Origin: UBA7672 sp047601145
Lineage (GTDB): Bacteria > Pseudomonadota > Alphaproteobacteria > Caulobacterales > Hyphomonadaceae
Assembly: GCA_047601145.1 (NCBI GenBank)
Contig: JASGJW010000003.1
Location: 1,044,903-1,108,902 of the forward strand
Direction of reading: 5' to 3'
DNA length: 64,000 nt
Shown piece after piece: positions 43,794-51,655 of the stretch. A program made the translations under genes and the position numbers. The notes beneath the pieces are model-generated. The model made no database searches and had not been told where the DNA came from. It saw only the letters and a program-made list of their open reading frames with translations. Each line of letters begins with the position of its first letter. Positions within the stretch are counted from its first letter, which is position 1.

Positions 43794-44758
43794 CGCTGGG
43801 CGGTCTTCTCGGCCGCTTCAGATGGTTTCGCGTCGTCCTTGATGAATTTCACGAGGACGCGCTGGCCGACGAGGACGGGCGCCTGCTCGGCGTCGACCAC
43901 GACTTCGACCACGCGTTCGTCGGCGCGCTCGCTGGGATCGTCGGAGCGAAGCTTGCGGGCGCCCATGACGCCGGCAATGCGGAGGACTTCGCCGGAATAG
44001 ACTTTCGTCTGGTCGGCCTCAGGCACGATCTCGACCTTCTGGCCTGCCTTCACCAGCGTGACCGAACGCTCCTCGACCTCGGCGCGGACGATGCGCTTGG
44101 TATCCGGCTGCAGCTGGAACATTGCTGTGACGCTGAAGGTGGAAGCGCCCGAGCCGGGGTTCGCATAGCGGCGGACGATCGTACCGTCGGTAGGCGCACG
44201 GATGACGTAGAGCTCGACCTGGTAGTTGGCTTCGGCGAGCTGGGCGCGGGCGAGCGAAACCGCGGCCTTCTGTGCTGTGAGCTGGGCGCGAAGCTGGTTC
44301 GTTGTGTCCTGCGCCTGCTGGTAGGTCTGCTGCGAGGTCGCGCTATCGGCGATCAGGCGCTCGAGGCGCTTTTCCTCGCGCTCGGCGGCGGCGAACTGCA
44401 CTTCGAGGATCGGAACCTGTGCCTCGGCCTGCGCGAGCTGGGCGGCGACGCGGTTGCGCGACAGGCGGGCGTCGGCGTCTTCCTGCTGCGCGAGGACTTC
44501 TCCGGCCTTCACCTTGTCGCCCTCCTGTACGAACACCTGCTGCACGATGCCGGGCGCGCGGGCCGCCACATCGACGAGACCGCCCTCGATGTCGACCTTG
44601 CCGGCGGCAATCGCGGTATAGGGCGTGGCCACGGCGGCAGGGGCGCCCTTGGCGTCGGGAGCGGCGACCGCGGCCGGATCAGCGGGAGATGCACCGCCGC
44701 AGGCAGCAAGCGTGGCGGCGGCGACCGTGGCGAGAAGGAAAGTGGGGAGGCGAGTCAT
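43790..44758 (-). CDS. HlyD-family periplasmic adaptor (DevB-like)
   Basis: 322 residues with a lipobox-like signal (ATLAACGG, Cys about 20). A biotinyl-lipoyl half (VDVAARAPGIVQQVFVQEGDKVKAGEVLAQQE), a long alpha hairpin (about 100-180, Gln/Ala/Glu-rich), the second half (YVIRAPTDGTIVRRYANPG) and a beta-barrel follow. It is the adaptor of the three-gene exporter with 44776-45564 and 45561-46685, in the order permease-ATPase-adaptor. Confidence 0.88.
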   Translation of the reverse strand: MTRLPTFLLATVAAATLAACGGASPADPAAVAAPDAKGAPAAVATPYTAIAAGKVDIEGGLVDVAARAPGIVQQVFVQEGDKVKAGEVLAQQEDADARLSRNRVAAQLAQAEAQVPILEVQFAAAEREEKRLERLIADSATSQQTYQQAQDTTNQLRAQLTAQKAAVSLARAQLAEANYQVELYVIRAPTDGTIVRRYANPGSGASTFSVTAMFQLQPDTKRIVRAEVEERSVTLVKAGQKVEIVPEADQTKVYSGEVLRIAGVMGARKLRSDDPSERADERVVEVVVDAEQAPVLVGQRVLVKFIKDDAKPSEAAEKTAQR

Positions 44759-44775
44759 GACGGTGTTTCCGTTCT

Positions 44776-45564
44776 CTAATGATGATGTGCGAACTGGGCG
44801 GGATCAGCGTTGGTGGAGGTGATCCGCCCGTCCTCGATGGTGATGATGCGGTCAGCAAAAGCGGCGAGGCGCGCGTCGTGCGTGACGCACAGCACGGTTG
44901 CGCCCTGCTCCTTCGCGCACTTGCGCAGGAGATCCATGACGACATGGCCGTTCTCGCCATCGAGTGCTGAGGTCGGCTCGTCGGCGAAAATCAGCTTGGG
45001 CTTCTTGGCGAGCGCGCGGGCGATGGCGACGCGCTGCTTCTCGCCGCCCGAAAGACGATCGGGCCGGTTGTTGAGGCGATGGCCGAGATTGACGTCGCGA
45101 AGCGCGCCCTCGGCGGCTTCCTTCCGCTCGCGGCCTCTCTTCTTCATGAATTTGAGAACGATCTGGACCTGCTGGCTCGCGGTGAGCGCGGGAAACAGGT
45201 TGAAGCCCTGAAAGATGAAGCCGCAATTGGTGAGACGGAAGCGGTCGATCTTCTTGCGCGACATCTTCCAGATGTTCGTGTCGAGCGCGACGACGCTGCC
45301 GCCATCGGGCTTCATGAGGCCGGAGACGGCCGCGAGCAGGGTCGACTTGCCCGAACCTGACGGGCCCATGACAAGTACGATCTCGCCAGTCGCAATCAGC
45401 AGGTCAATGCCTTTCAGGACCTCGACCTTCATCTGGCCGGACTTGAAGCTCTTGGTGATGCCGCGCGCCGCAATCGCCCATGTCTTGCCGACCTCGTCGG
45501 GCGCGGGAGCGATGACGTGCGCTTCCTCGATCTCGGCTGGCTTCTTGCGCAATGCGTTGATCAT
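44776..45564 (-). CDS. ABC exporter ATP-binding protein (DevA/LolD/MacB-like)
   Basis: 262 residues. Walker A GPSGSGKSTLL (about 67-77), signature LSGGEKQRVAIARAL (about 170-184), Walker B LIFADEPTSALDGENG (about 191-206), H-loop VTHDAR. The class with FtsX-type permeases works from the cytoplasm to drive periplasmic conformational change, with the HlyD adaptor reaching the outer membrane. Overlaps the permease gene by 4 bases (ATGA). Confidence 0.93.
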   Translation of the reverse strand: MINALRKKPAEIEEAHVIAPAPDEVGKTWAIAARGITKSFKSGQMKVEVLKGIDLLIATGEIVLVMGPSGSGKSTLLAAVSGLMKPDGGSVVALDTNIWKMSRKKIDRFRLTNCGFIFQGFNLFPALTASQQVQIVLKFMKKRGRERKEAAEGALRDVNLGHRLNNRPDRLSGGEKQRVAIARALAKKPKLIFADEPTSALDGENGHVVMDLLRKCAKEQGATVLCVTHDARLAAFADRIITIEDGRITSTNADPAQFAHHH

Positions 45565-46685
45565 TTGAGCAGGTCCGCGGGTTCGCCCTTCTTGAGGGCG
45601 CCGAGCGTCAGCGCGCCCGACATGATGGAGATGAGCAACAGCAGGACCGCCGTCTGAATGATCGAGCCAGTGTCAAAGCCCATGGGCACGCTACCCGCAC
45701 TGGCCAGCATCGCGATGCCGGCCATCAGCAGGCCGGACATGATGATGCCCAGTATGCCGACCCAGAAGGACAGCTCCATGACGACGCCGCGCAGCTGGCT
45801 GATCGAGACGCCGAGGGCGCGCAGGCTGGCGAATTCCTTGATGTTAGCGAGGATGGCTCCGCGCAGCGTCTGCCACGAGATCACCACGCCGATGATGAAG
45901 CCGATCACGCTGAGGAAGCTCATGATGATGACCACCTGCCCTTCCTGCATCACGTCACGGATCGTGGCCTGGCTGAGCTCCTTCTTGGTCCAGGCGCGGT
46001 ACTGGCCATTTGCCATGGTGTTGAGCTCGTCGCGGACGCGCAGCATCTGCGAGGGATCCTTGAGACGCACCACCAGCATGCCGACCATGCTGTCATCGAC
46101 ATTTCCCATCAGCCGCATGGTCTGGCGTGAAACCACGATCGTGGGTTGCTGTGTGTTGGGATAGGTATCGAGGATCAAGCCGACGCGGACCGTCTTGCCA
46201 TTGTAGGTCGCCTCGTCGCCCAGTTTTACTTTGAGGGCCGCCAGAGCAGATTTGTCGACGGCGATGTTGTAGGGGACCGCCAGTTTCTGGCGCATCTCTT
46301 CCGTGAAATCTTCAGGCAGGGTGATGGCGTTCGGGGTCGTGTCCACCACCATCGCCATCACGTAGGCAGGGGCCGCCGCGCCGGGCCCGTAAAAGGCGCC
46401 GCCGCCGAGATCGAGATCCTGAACCTCCTGCACGTCGGGATGGCGATAGACCAGCGGCACGATGCGCGCTGGCATCGGCGGCGTGCGTCCGGCGATGGAG
46501 CTGGCCTTGGCAGACATCACGATCAGTTGCCCGCGCGAGCGGTCGATGGTGGCGGTGACGGACTGCAACATCCCGATCAGGAAGGCGCCCAGGACGAGCA
46601 TGAGAACCCCCGCAAGCGCGAGGGCGATGACGGCCGCCATGTAGCGGCGCCACTCAAATAGGAGTGTCGAGAGCGCAAGGCTCAT
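45561..46685 (-). CDS. FtsX/MacB-type ABC permease (DevC-like)
   Basis: 374 residues. One N-terminal span (about 15-38), a periplasmic domain of about 210 residues, then three more spans (about 250-275, 300-325, 340-362), the four-span layout of type VII FtsX permeases. VVISWQTLRGAILANIKEFASLRALGVS is the conserved cytoplasmic coupling region. With the ATPase and HlyD adaptor it forms a DevBCA-like exporter of a lipid or other envelope compound. A 19-bp perfect palindrome (46742-46760) lies 57 bases upstream. Confidence 0.9.
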   Translation of the reverse strand: MSLALSTLLFEWRRYMAAVIALALAGVLMLVLGAFLIGMLQSVTATIDRSRGQLIVMSAKASSIAGRTPPMPARIVPLVYRHPDVQEVQDLDLGGGAFYGPGAAAPAYVMAMVVDTTPNAITLPEDFTEEMRQKLAVPYNIAVDKSALAALKVKLGDEATYNGKTVRVGLILDTYPNTQQPTIVVSRQTMRLMGNVDDSMVGMLVVRLKDPSQMLRVRDELNTMANGQYRAWTKKELSQATIRDVMQEGQVVIIMSFLSVIGFIIGVVISWQTLRGAILANIKEFASLRALGVSISQLRGVVMELSFWVGILGIIMSGLLMAGIAMLASAGSVPMGFDTGSIIQTAVLLLLISIMSGALTLGALKKGEPADLLK

Positions 46686-46741
46686 GTGAGGGTCTCTCTC
46701 CAGAAACCGTGACTAATTTTCGGAGGGCCCTGACACCCAGT

Positions 46742-46760
46742 TATATCGATAATCGATATA
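46742..46760. promoter_or_regulatory. 19-bp perfect palindrome, probable operator
   Basis: TATATCGAT-A-ATCGATATA, nine-base perfect arms around one A, in the 189-base gap before the permease gene. AT-rich inside a GC-rich region and in the right place to control the exporter operon. The cognate regulator is not encoded next to it. Confidence 0.7.
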
Positions 46761-46874
46761 GGCCCCCGTTTCAAGGGGAATGACGTAGCGTCGCCCTTAA
46801 ATCTTCCGCACATAACAGCGCGATTGAGGCTTAAATGCGAAACCGGGGAGTTTCCGTCGCTGGACGCTTGGGAG

Positions 46875-47231
46875 TTAGGAGCGCGCGTGGCCCTGCAGGA
46901 AACGCTTCAACTTCGATTCGTCGACTGGCTTGGCGAAGACCGGGCGATCGCGGAAGCGGGGCTCGATGTCCTGGATGCCCTTGCCGCTGGTGAAGGCGAA
47001 CGGCACGCCCCGTGCGGCCAGCGCATCGGCGATCGGCCAGGAGGTTTCCCTGCCGAGATTGCAATCCAGCAGCGCGCAATCGACCTGCCCGGCCCGCTCG
47101 AGGCCAGCCAGGCTATCGCCCACGTTCATGAAAGGGCCGACGACGGAACCGCCGAGATCCTCGACCAGCATCTCCATCGCCGCGCCGATCAACGGCTCGT
47201 CCTCGACAATCATGACAGTGAGTAAAGTCAT
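46875..47231 (-). CDS. single-domain response regulator
   Basis: 118 residues, a receiver domain alone: acidic pair E10-D11, phospho-acceptor D56 (CALLDCNLG), Thr/Ser at 81-82 (PFAFTSG), K101 (VFAKPV). No output domain. Single-domain receivers of this type act as phosphate shuttles or sinks, and in Alphaproteobacteria several tune the PhyR pathway. An exact EcfG-type promoter lies 27 bases upstream, which supports such a role here. It follows, and is on the same strand as, the PepSY gene. Confidence 0.9.
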   Translation of the reverse strand: MTLLTVMIVEDEPLIGAAMEMLVEDLGGSVVGPFMNVGDSLAGLERAGQVDCALLDCNLGRETSWPIADALAARGVPFAFTSGKGIQDIEPRFRDRPVFAKPVDESKLKRFLQGHARS

Positions 47232-47257
47232 CGCGCGCCCGATCCCGATCGGACATC

Positions 47258-47282
47258 AACGCAGGATAAGGCGCGCGGTTCC
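47258..47282 (-). promoter_or_regulatory. EcfG-type promoter of the response regulator
   Basis: Minus strand GGAAC (47282-47278), 16-base spacer, CGTT (47261-47258), in the 70-base gap between the PepSY gene and the response regulator. Confidence 0.8.
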
Positions 47283-47301
47283 AGCTTCTTTTTCGAGTTC
47301 G

Positions 47302-48654
47302 TCAAGCCGGCTGCAGGCCGAGCCAGCGGCGCGCCGCCGGCCAGCGCCGGAGCGCGCCGTATTCGAGCAGCCCCAGCACCATGAGGCTGACGCCGAGCAC
47401 AGGCAGGAGGATGGCAGCCACGACAATGATCGCGGCAAGGCCCAGGCCGATCCGGGCGTCGGGTATGGGCGGCGGCGCGCCGAGCACTCCCTCCGGCGCG
47501 CGACGACGCCACATGATAAAGGCGCTGACGCACAGCATGACGAGGCCAAGGGCTGTCAGGACGCCGAGAACCTGGTTGACGGGGCCGAACAGCTGTCCCT
47601 CGTGCGCAGCTATGCCGTAGCCGACAATCTGGTCGATGATGTGCTTGCCGTCGAACGTGTTCCGGAGGGCGACGTCGCCGGTCATGGGCGATAGCGCGAC
47701 GTCCTCGCGCTGCGGGCGGTTCTGGGCGTTGGATTTGACCCACCAGTAGGGCGACGCTTTTGTGGGCGGCGTCAGGATCACCGGCGAGGCAAGCTTTAGC
47801 GCTTCCGCCTTCGCAACGATCGTCCCCAGCGGCGCGGCGAGGTGATTCATGTGCTCTGCGTGAGACATCGCGCCGGCGTCCTGGCGCATGTGTTCGGCGT
47901 GTTCGTCGGCGGACGATGTGAACCAGTCCTTGCTGATCGGCGCCGTGCCGGTCCAATCGCGGACCATCTTGAAGCCGTTGCCCCAGACGAGCGCCCACGG
48001 CATGCCGGCGATCAGCAGGAACAGCGCGAACACGGAGACCCAGACGCCGACGACGGCGTGGAGGTCGCGCCAGAAGCGTTTCGCGCCGCGCCCCAGCCTT
48101 GGATAGAGAACGCCGCCGAGCCCCTTCGCGCTTCGCGGCCACCAGAGATAGAGCCCGGTCAGAACCATGACGATCGCCCACGACGCGGCGAGTTCGACAA
48201 TGATCGAGCCGGTGTTGCCGATGAGCAGTTCGCCGTGAAGCTTCTGCACGATCTTGTCCCAGGTGGAATCCTCGCTGACGGTCCGGATGACCGCCAACGT
48301 ATCCGGATGGAGATAGACTCGCGTGCGCGCGCCATGGTCGGACACCAAAACGCGCGCCGCCTGATCAGGATATTCCGGCAGCATGATCCCCGCGAGCGTC
48401 GAGCCCGGAATGGCGGCGGTCGCAGCCGCGACAATCGCCTCCTGCGTCGCAGGCTTACCGGCTCGTTCGAGTACCGCGACATCGCGGTCGACCCACGCAT
48501 CGATCTGAGGGCGGAACAGGTAGATCGATCCTGTCACCGCCAGCCAGATCACAAAGGGAATGCAGATGAGGCCGGCGTAGAAATGCCAGCGCCACAGCAT
48601 TCTGTAGAGACGTCCTCGCCCCTCGGCGTCGCGTGTTTCGACCGCGTCTGTCAT
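47302..48654 (-). CDS. PepSY-associated membrane protein (PiuB/iron reductase-like)
   Basis: 450 residues, about four to five spans (about 24-45, 148-170, 200-222, 362-385, 405-430) with PepSY-like periplasmic segments between. LWRWHFYAGLICIPF and WRDLHAVVGVWVSVFALF carry the conserved intramembrane histidines. A His/Met-rich periplasmic loop (DEHAEHMRQDAG, then SHAEHMNH; about 255-280) could bind metal. Such proteins sit next to TonB receptors and are thought to reduce imported ferric or copper complexes. Ten bases after the TonB receptor gene, so one operon. Confidence 0.88.
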   Translation of the reverse strand: MTDAVETRDAEGRGRLYRMLWRWHFYAGLICIPFVIWLAVTGSIYLFRPQIDAWVDRDVAVLERAGKPATQEAIVAAATAAIPGSTLAGIMLPEYPDQAARVLVSDHGARTRVYLHPDTLAVIRTVSEDSTWDKIVQKLHGELLIGNTGSIIVELAASWAIVMVLTGLYLWWPRSAKGLGGVLYPRLGRGAKRFWRDLHAVVGVWVSVFALFLLIAGMPWALVWGNGFKMVRDWTGTAPISKDWFTSSADEHAEHMRQDAGAMSHAEHMNHLAAPLGTIVAKAEALKLASPVILTPPTKASPYWWVKSNAQNRPQREDVALSPMTGDVALRNTFDGKHIIDQIVGYGIAAHEGQLFGPVNQVLGVLTALGLVMLCVSAFIMWRRRAPEGVLGAPPPIPDARIGLGLAAIIVVAAILLPVLGVSLMVLGLLEYGALRRWPAARRWLGLQPA

Positions 48655-48664
48655 GTGCGCTCCC

Positions 48665-51007
48665 CTAGAAACGATAGGTCAGCTCGGCGCTGGCCGTGCG
48701 CTGGGGGAACGGATGGAACAGGAAGTAGTCATTGCCGGCGAAGTTCTCGAGACTCAGCGACGCAGCCCAGTGCTCATCGAACGTGTAGGCCGCACGGGCA
48801 TCCCAGGTCATGAACGCCTCGAAGCCCTGATAGGTGTGGCTGACGGTGTCGATATTGTCGATCGTCGCATAGACACGATCGAAATAGCGGCCTGCGAGCG
48901 TGAAGGCCCAATGATCATCAGGCCGGTAGGTTCCGACCAGAGTGGCGCGCCATTCAGGAACACCCGGCGTCCGCTTGCCGACGGCGGCCGGGAAGACTGT
49001 GTCTTCCGCCGTCTTGGAATCGACCCAGGTGATGTTGCCGCTGATGGACAGGCCCTGGATGAAGACGTTGTCCTTCTCGCCGACGACTTCAAAACCCCGG
49101 CTTTCGACCTTGTCGATGTTCTGCACGTAGTTGAACAGCTGCGTCGAGCCGGTGACGAGCGGCGCCGACTGCGAGATCAGCGCGTCATCGATATCCTCGG
49201 TGAAATAGGTCAGGCGGATGCTGCCGTCCTCCAGCATGCGCTCCACCGTCCACTCCGTGGAGAGGGCGTCTTCCGGACGCAGGTTCGGATTGGGAACCGT
49301 CAGCGTCGCGCCCGTGGTGATGGCCTGGTAGAGTTCCGACACGGTCGGATAGCGATAGGCCTTGCCGACCGACGCCTTGGCGGACCATTGCGGCGCAAAC
49401 TCCCAGCGGACAGAAGCCTTGGGCGAGAAATTGTCGGACTTCACTTCAGGCTGGTTCACACTGAGCACGGGAGAGGAGGAGAAGTTGAAGCCGTCAGACG
49501 CCTTCCACGTCTCGAAGCGCCCGCCCACCACGACCGTCACTGCATCGCTTGCATCCCACGCTTCCTGCACCCAGACGGCGCTGGTGCGGGTCTTGCCCCG
49601 CGAGGCGTTGGTCAGTGCGCCGGGCGCGCCGTTAATCCAGTTCGTGGTGGAGTAGCGCTCGTTCTGCAGTTCGTACTCATCGCCGTGCAGGCCGAAGGAC
49701 AGTTCGTGACCAGGCGCGAAGCGCCAGACGCCCTTGCCGTCCAGCGTTGTCCACCCCGTGCCATCGCCGCGGACGATTGAGCCGGCCGCGCCGGCCCGCG
49801 CAGCGGGAAGAGCCGTTGATGGGAGGCGTTGCTCGCTCTGGTCGTAGTCATAGACCGAGGCGACCAGACGATAGTCGAAATCGGCGCCGAGCTTGCCGGT
49901 GAGCGAGAGATTGTGGCTCCACTGCTGTTCGTCGGTTGAATAGACGCTGTTGGAAAATGCGCTGGCGGCGATGGTATAACGGTTGCCGTTGATGTTGACC
50001 GGGCCGCCCGCATAGAACTGCCCGCCCGAGACGTCGCGCAGATAGGTGTCGACGTCGGAGCTGGTGTCGTTGAGGAACAGGCCAGCCGTGTAGGCCAGCC
50101 GTGTATTGGCGTCGATGTCCCACGCCGCCTTCAGCTTGAAGTTGTCCTGCACCTGATCTTCGAGGCTTGTGGCGCCCAGCACGAGGATCGGCGCTTCGGT
50201 GCGGTTGACGTCCGCGATGGCGCCAATGACGACTGGATCAGCTGGCTGCGCGGCCGTGGCCGATCGGGCGACCGTCGCATAGCCGAGCGGATGGCTCGAA
50301 CTGTCAGTGTGCGTCGCCGACAGCCAGAAGGAGAGCGGACCGAAGCGATTGCCGATGGCGGCGCTGGTCTGCCATGCATTGAATGTGTCGTCGGTGGCAT
50401 ACTGGTCGAACTTGTGCAGGCTACCCTGGGCGCTGAGCGAGCCTTCGAATTTTTCGGGCATGCGCGTGTTGATCTCAACGACGGCGCCGATCGAGTTGCC
50501 GGCGTAGGCTGCCGAGAACGGGCCGTAATAGACATCGACCGACGCGATCTCCTCGGGCGAGACCATCCCCCATTTCGGCGAACCATTGCCGTTGTTGTTG
50601 CCGATCAGGGCGGAAATCAGGAGACCGTCGACATAGATGAGGCTGCGCGCGCTAGCGCCTACGCCGGATGTGCGCGTCGTGATTGGCGCGAACGTGTCGC
50701 CGACATGGCGCTTGCGGACCACGATGTTGGGCAGATAGCGCAGCGAGTCTTCAGCGTTGGTGACCGCCGTTGTGGTCGCGATCTGTTCGGCCGTGATTGT
50801 TTCGACCGTGGCAGGATTTTGCTGCTGGGCCGGTTTCTCGCCGGTGACGACAACGACGTCGCGCTGGTCATTGTCGATAGCTGGCGCGTCGGTTTCGGCA
50901 GCCACGAGCGCAAGTGCGATGGTCTGGGCTTCAGCCGGGGTCAAAGCGGGCGCCGACAGCGCCAAGACTGGCGCCGACACGGCGGCATACAAGAGATGGG
51001 AGGACAT
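48665..51007 (-). CDS. TonB-dependent receptor (metal or siderophore type)
   Basis: 780 residues with signal peptide (about 1-27), plug domain (about 50-175: RDVVVVTGEKPAQ, AEDSLRYLPNIVVRKRH, TRTSGVGASARSLIYVDGL, ASVDVYYGPFSAAYAGNSIGAVV) and a barrel ending with Phe (ELTYRF). It is unlike the receptor at 17304-19535: the plug and the PepSY partner point to metal-complex uptake, copper or iron. No Fur box was seen upstream. Operon: DUF2946-like gene, this receptor, PepSY gene. Confidence 0.92.
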   Translation of the reverse strand: MSSHLLYAAVSAPVLALSAPALTPAEAQTIALALVAAETDAPAIDNDQRDVVVVTGEKPAQQQNPATVETITAEQIATTTAVTNAEDSLRYLPNIVVRKRHVGDTFAPITTRTSGVGASARSLIYVDGLLISALIGNNNGNGSPKWGMVSPEEIASVDVYYGPFSAAYAGNSIGAVVEINTRMPEKFEGSLSAQGSLHKFDQYATDDTFNAWQTSAAIGNRFGPLSFWLSATHTDSSSHPLGYATVARSATAAQPADPVVIGAIADVNRTEAPILVLGATSLEDQVQDNFKLKAAWDIDANTRLAYTAGLFLNDTSSDVDTYLRDVSGGQFYAGGPVNINGNRYTIAASAFSNSVYSTDEQQWSHNLSLTGKLGADFDYRLVASVYDYDQSEQRLPSTALPAARAGAAGSIVRGDGTGWTTLDGKGVWRFAPGHELSFGLHGDEYELQNERYSTTNWINGAPGALTNASRGKTRTSAVWVQEAWDASDAVTVVVGGRFETWKASDGFNFSSSPVLSVNQPEVKSDNFSPKASVRWEFAPQWSAKASVGKAYRYPTVSELYQAITTGATLTVPNPNLRPEDALSTEWTVERMLEDGSIRLTYFTEDIDDALISQSAPLVTGSTQLFNYVQNIDKVESRGFEVVGEKDNVFIQGLSISGNITWVDSKTAEDTVFPAAVGKRTPGVPEWRATLVGTYRPDDHWAFTLAGRYFDRVYATIDNIDTVSHTYQGFEAFMTWDARAAYTFDEHWAASLSLENFAGNDYFLFHPFPQRTASAELTYRF

Positions 51008-51076
51008 TGGAAAAATTCTCGATCAAAGCAGAATGAGCGCGCGCAGGCTGTGGAGCCCGTGCACGGCGAAATCAGC

Positions 51077-51487
51077 TCAGATCGAGGATGGAGGTCCGGT
51101 CGACGGCGGGGGCGGCGCGGGAATGCCGCGGCCGGGGCGAAGGTCACGCACGACAGCGAAATCGATGTCGTGGCTCGTCCTGAACGCGACCGGCTCGGCG
51201 GCCGTTTCCGGCTGCGCCATGGCGACGGCGGCGGCGAACACGCATGGGGCGTGCTTCTGCTCGGTCTTGCCGGGAAGCTTCGAAGCGTCGACGCGCTTGC
51301 CGGTGTCGAGATCGATGATCTGGACGGCGTCGGAATGCGAGTCACAGAGACGGAGCGTCAGATAACGGCCAGAGCCGGTGTCGGCCTGGGCCAGCATGTA
51401 GCCGGCCGGAAGAACCGCACGGACGACGAGCGCCAGCAGCGCAATCGCGCCCAGCCTCCTCCCCATGCGGTGCATCCACGTCAGCAC
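51077..51487 (-). CDS. DUF2946-like membrane/periplasmic protein
   Basis: 136 residues. One N-terminal span or uncleaved signal (about 12-33), then TLRLCDSHSDAVQI and KHAPCVFAAAVAMA, the two Cys/His patches that mark DUF2946-like proteins, and a Pro-rich C-terminus. These genes often precede TonB receptors for copper or other metals and may chaperone the metal. 69 bases before the receptor gene. A degraded piece of this gene recurs in inverted form at the end of the window. Confidence 0.65.
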   Translation of the reverse strand: MLTWMHRMGRRLGAIALLALVVRAVLPAGYMLAQADTGSGRYLTLRLCDSHSDAVQIIDLDTGKRVDASKLPGKTEQKHAPCVFAAAVAMAQPETAAEPVAFRTSHDIDFAVVRDLRPGRGIPAPPPPSTGPPSSI

Positions 51488-51655
51488 GTCTCACATCCTC
51501 CGGTGGCGGAACCTAGCCGAAGACGGCTGGCTCGCAAGTGCGCCAAGCGGTCGCGAAGGGTCACGTCACAGCGAGCGAATGGCTCAAGCGCCAAGTTCAT
51601 TTGACTGGCCGGTGTTTTCGCCCACCCTTCGAGGGGCCTCATGAGGAGGGTTGGG

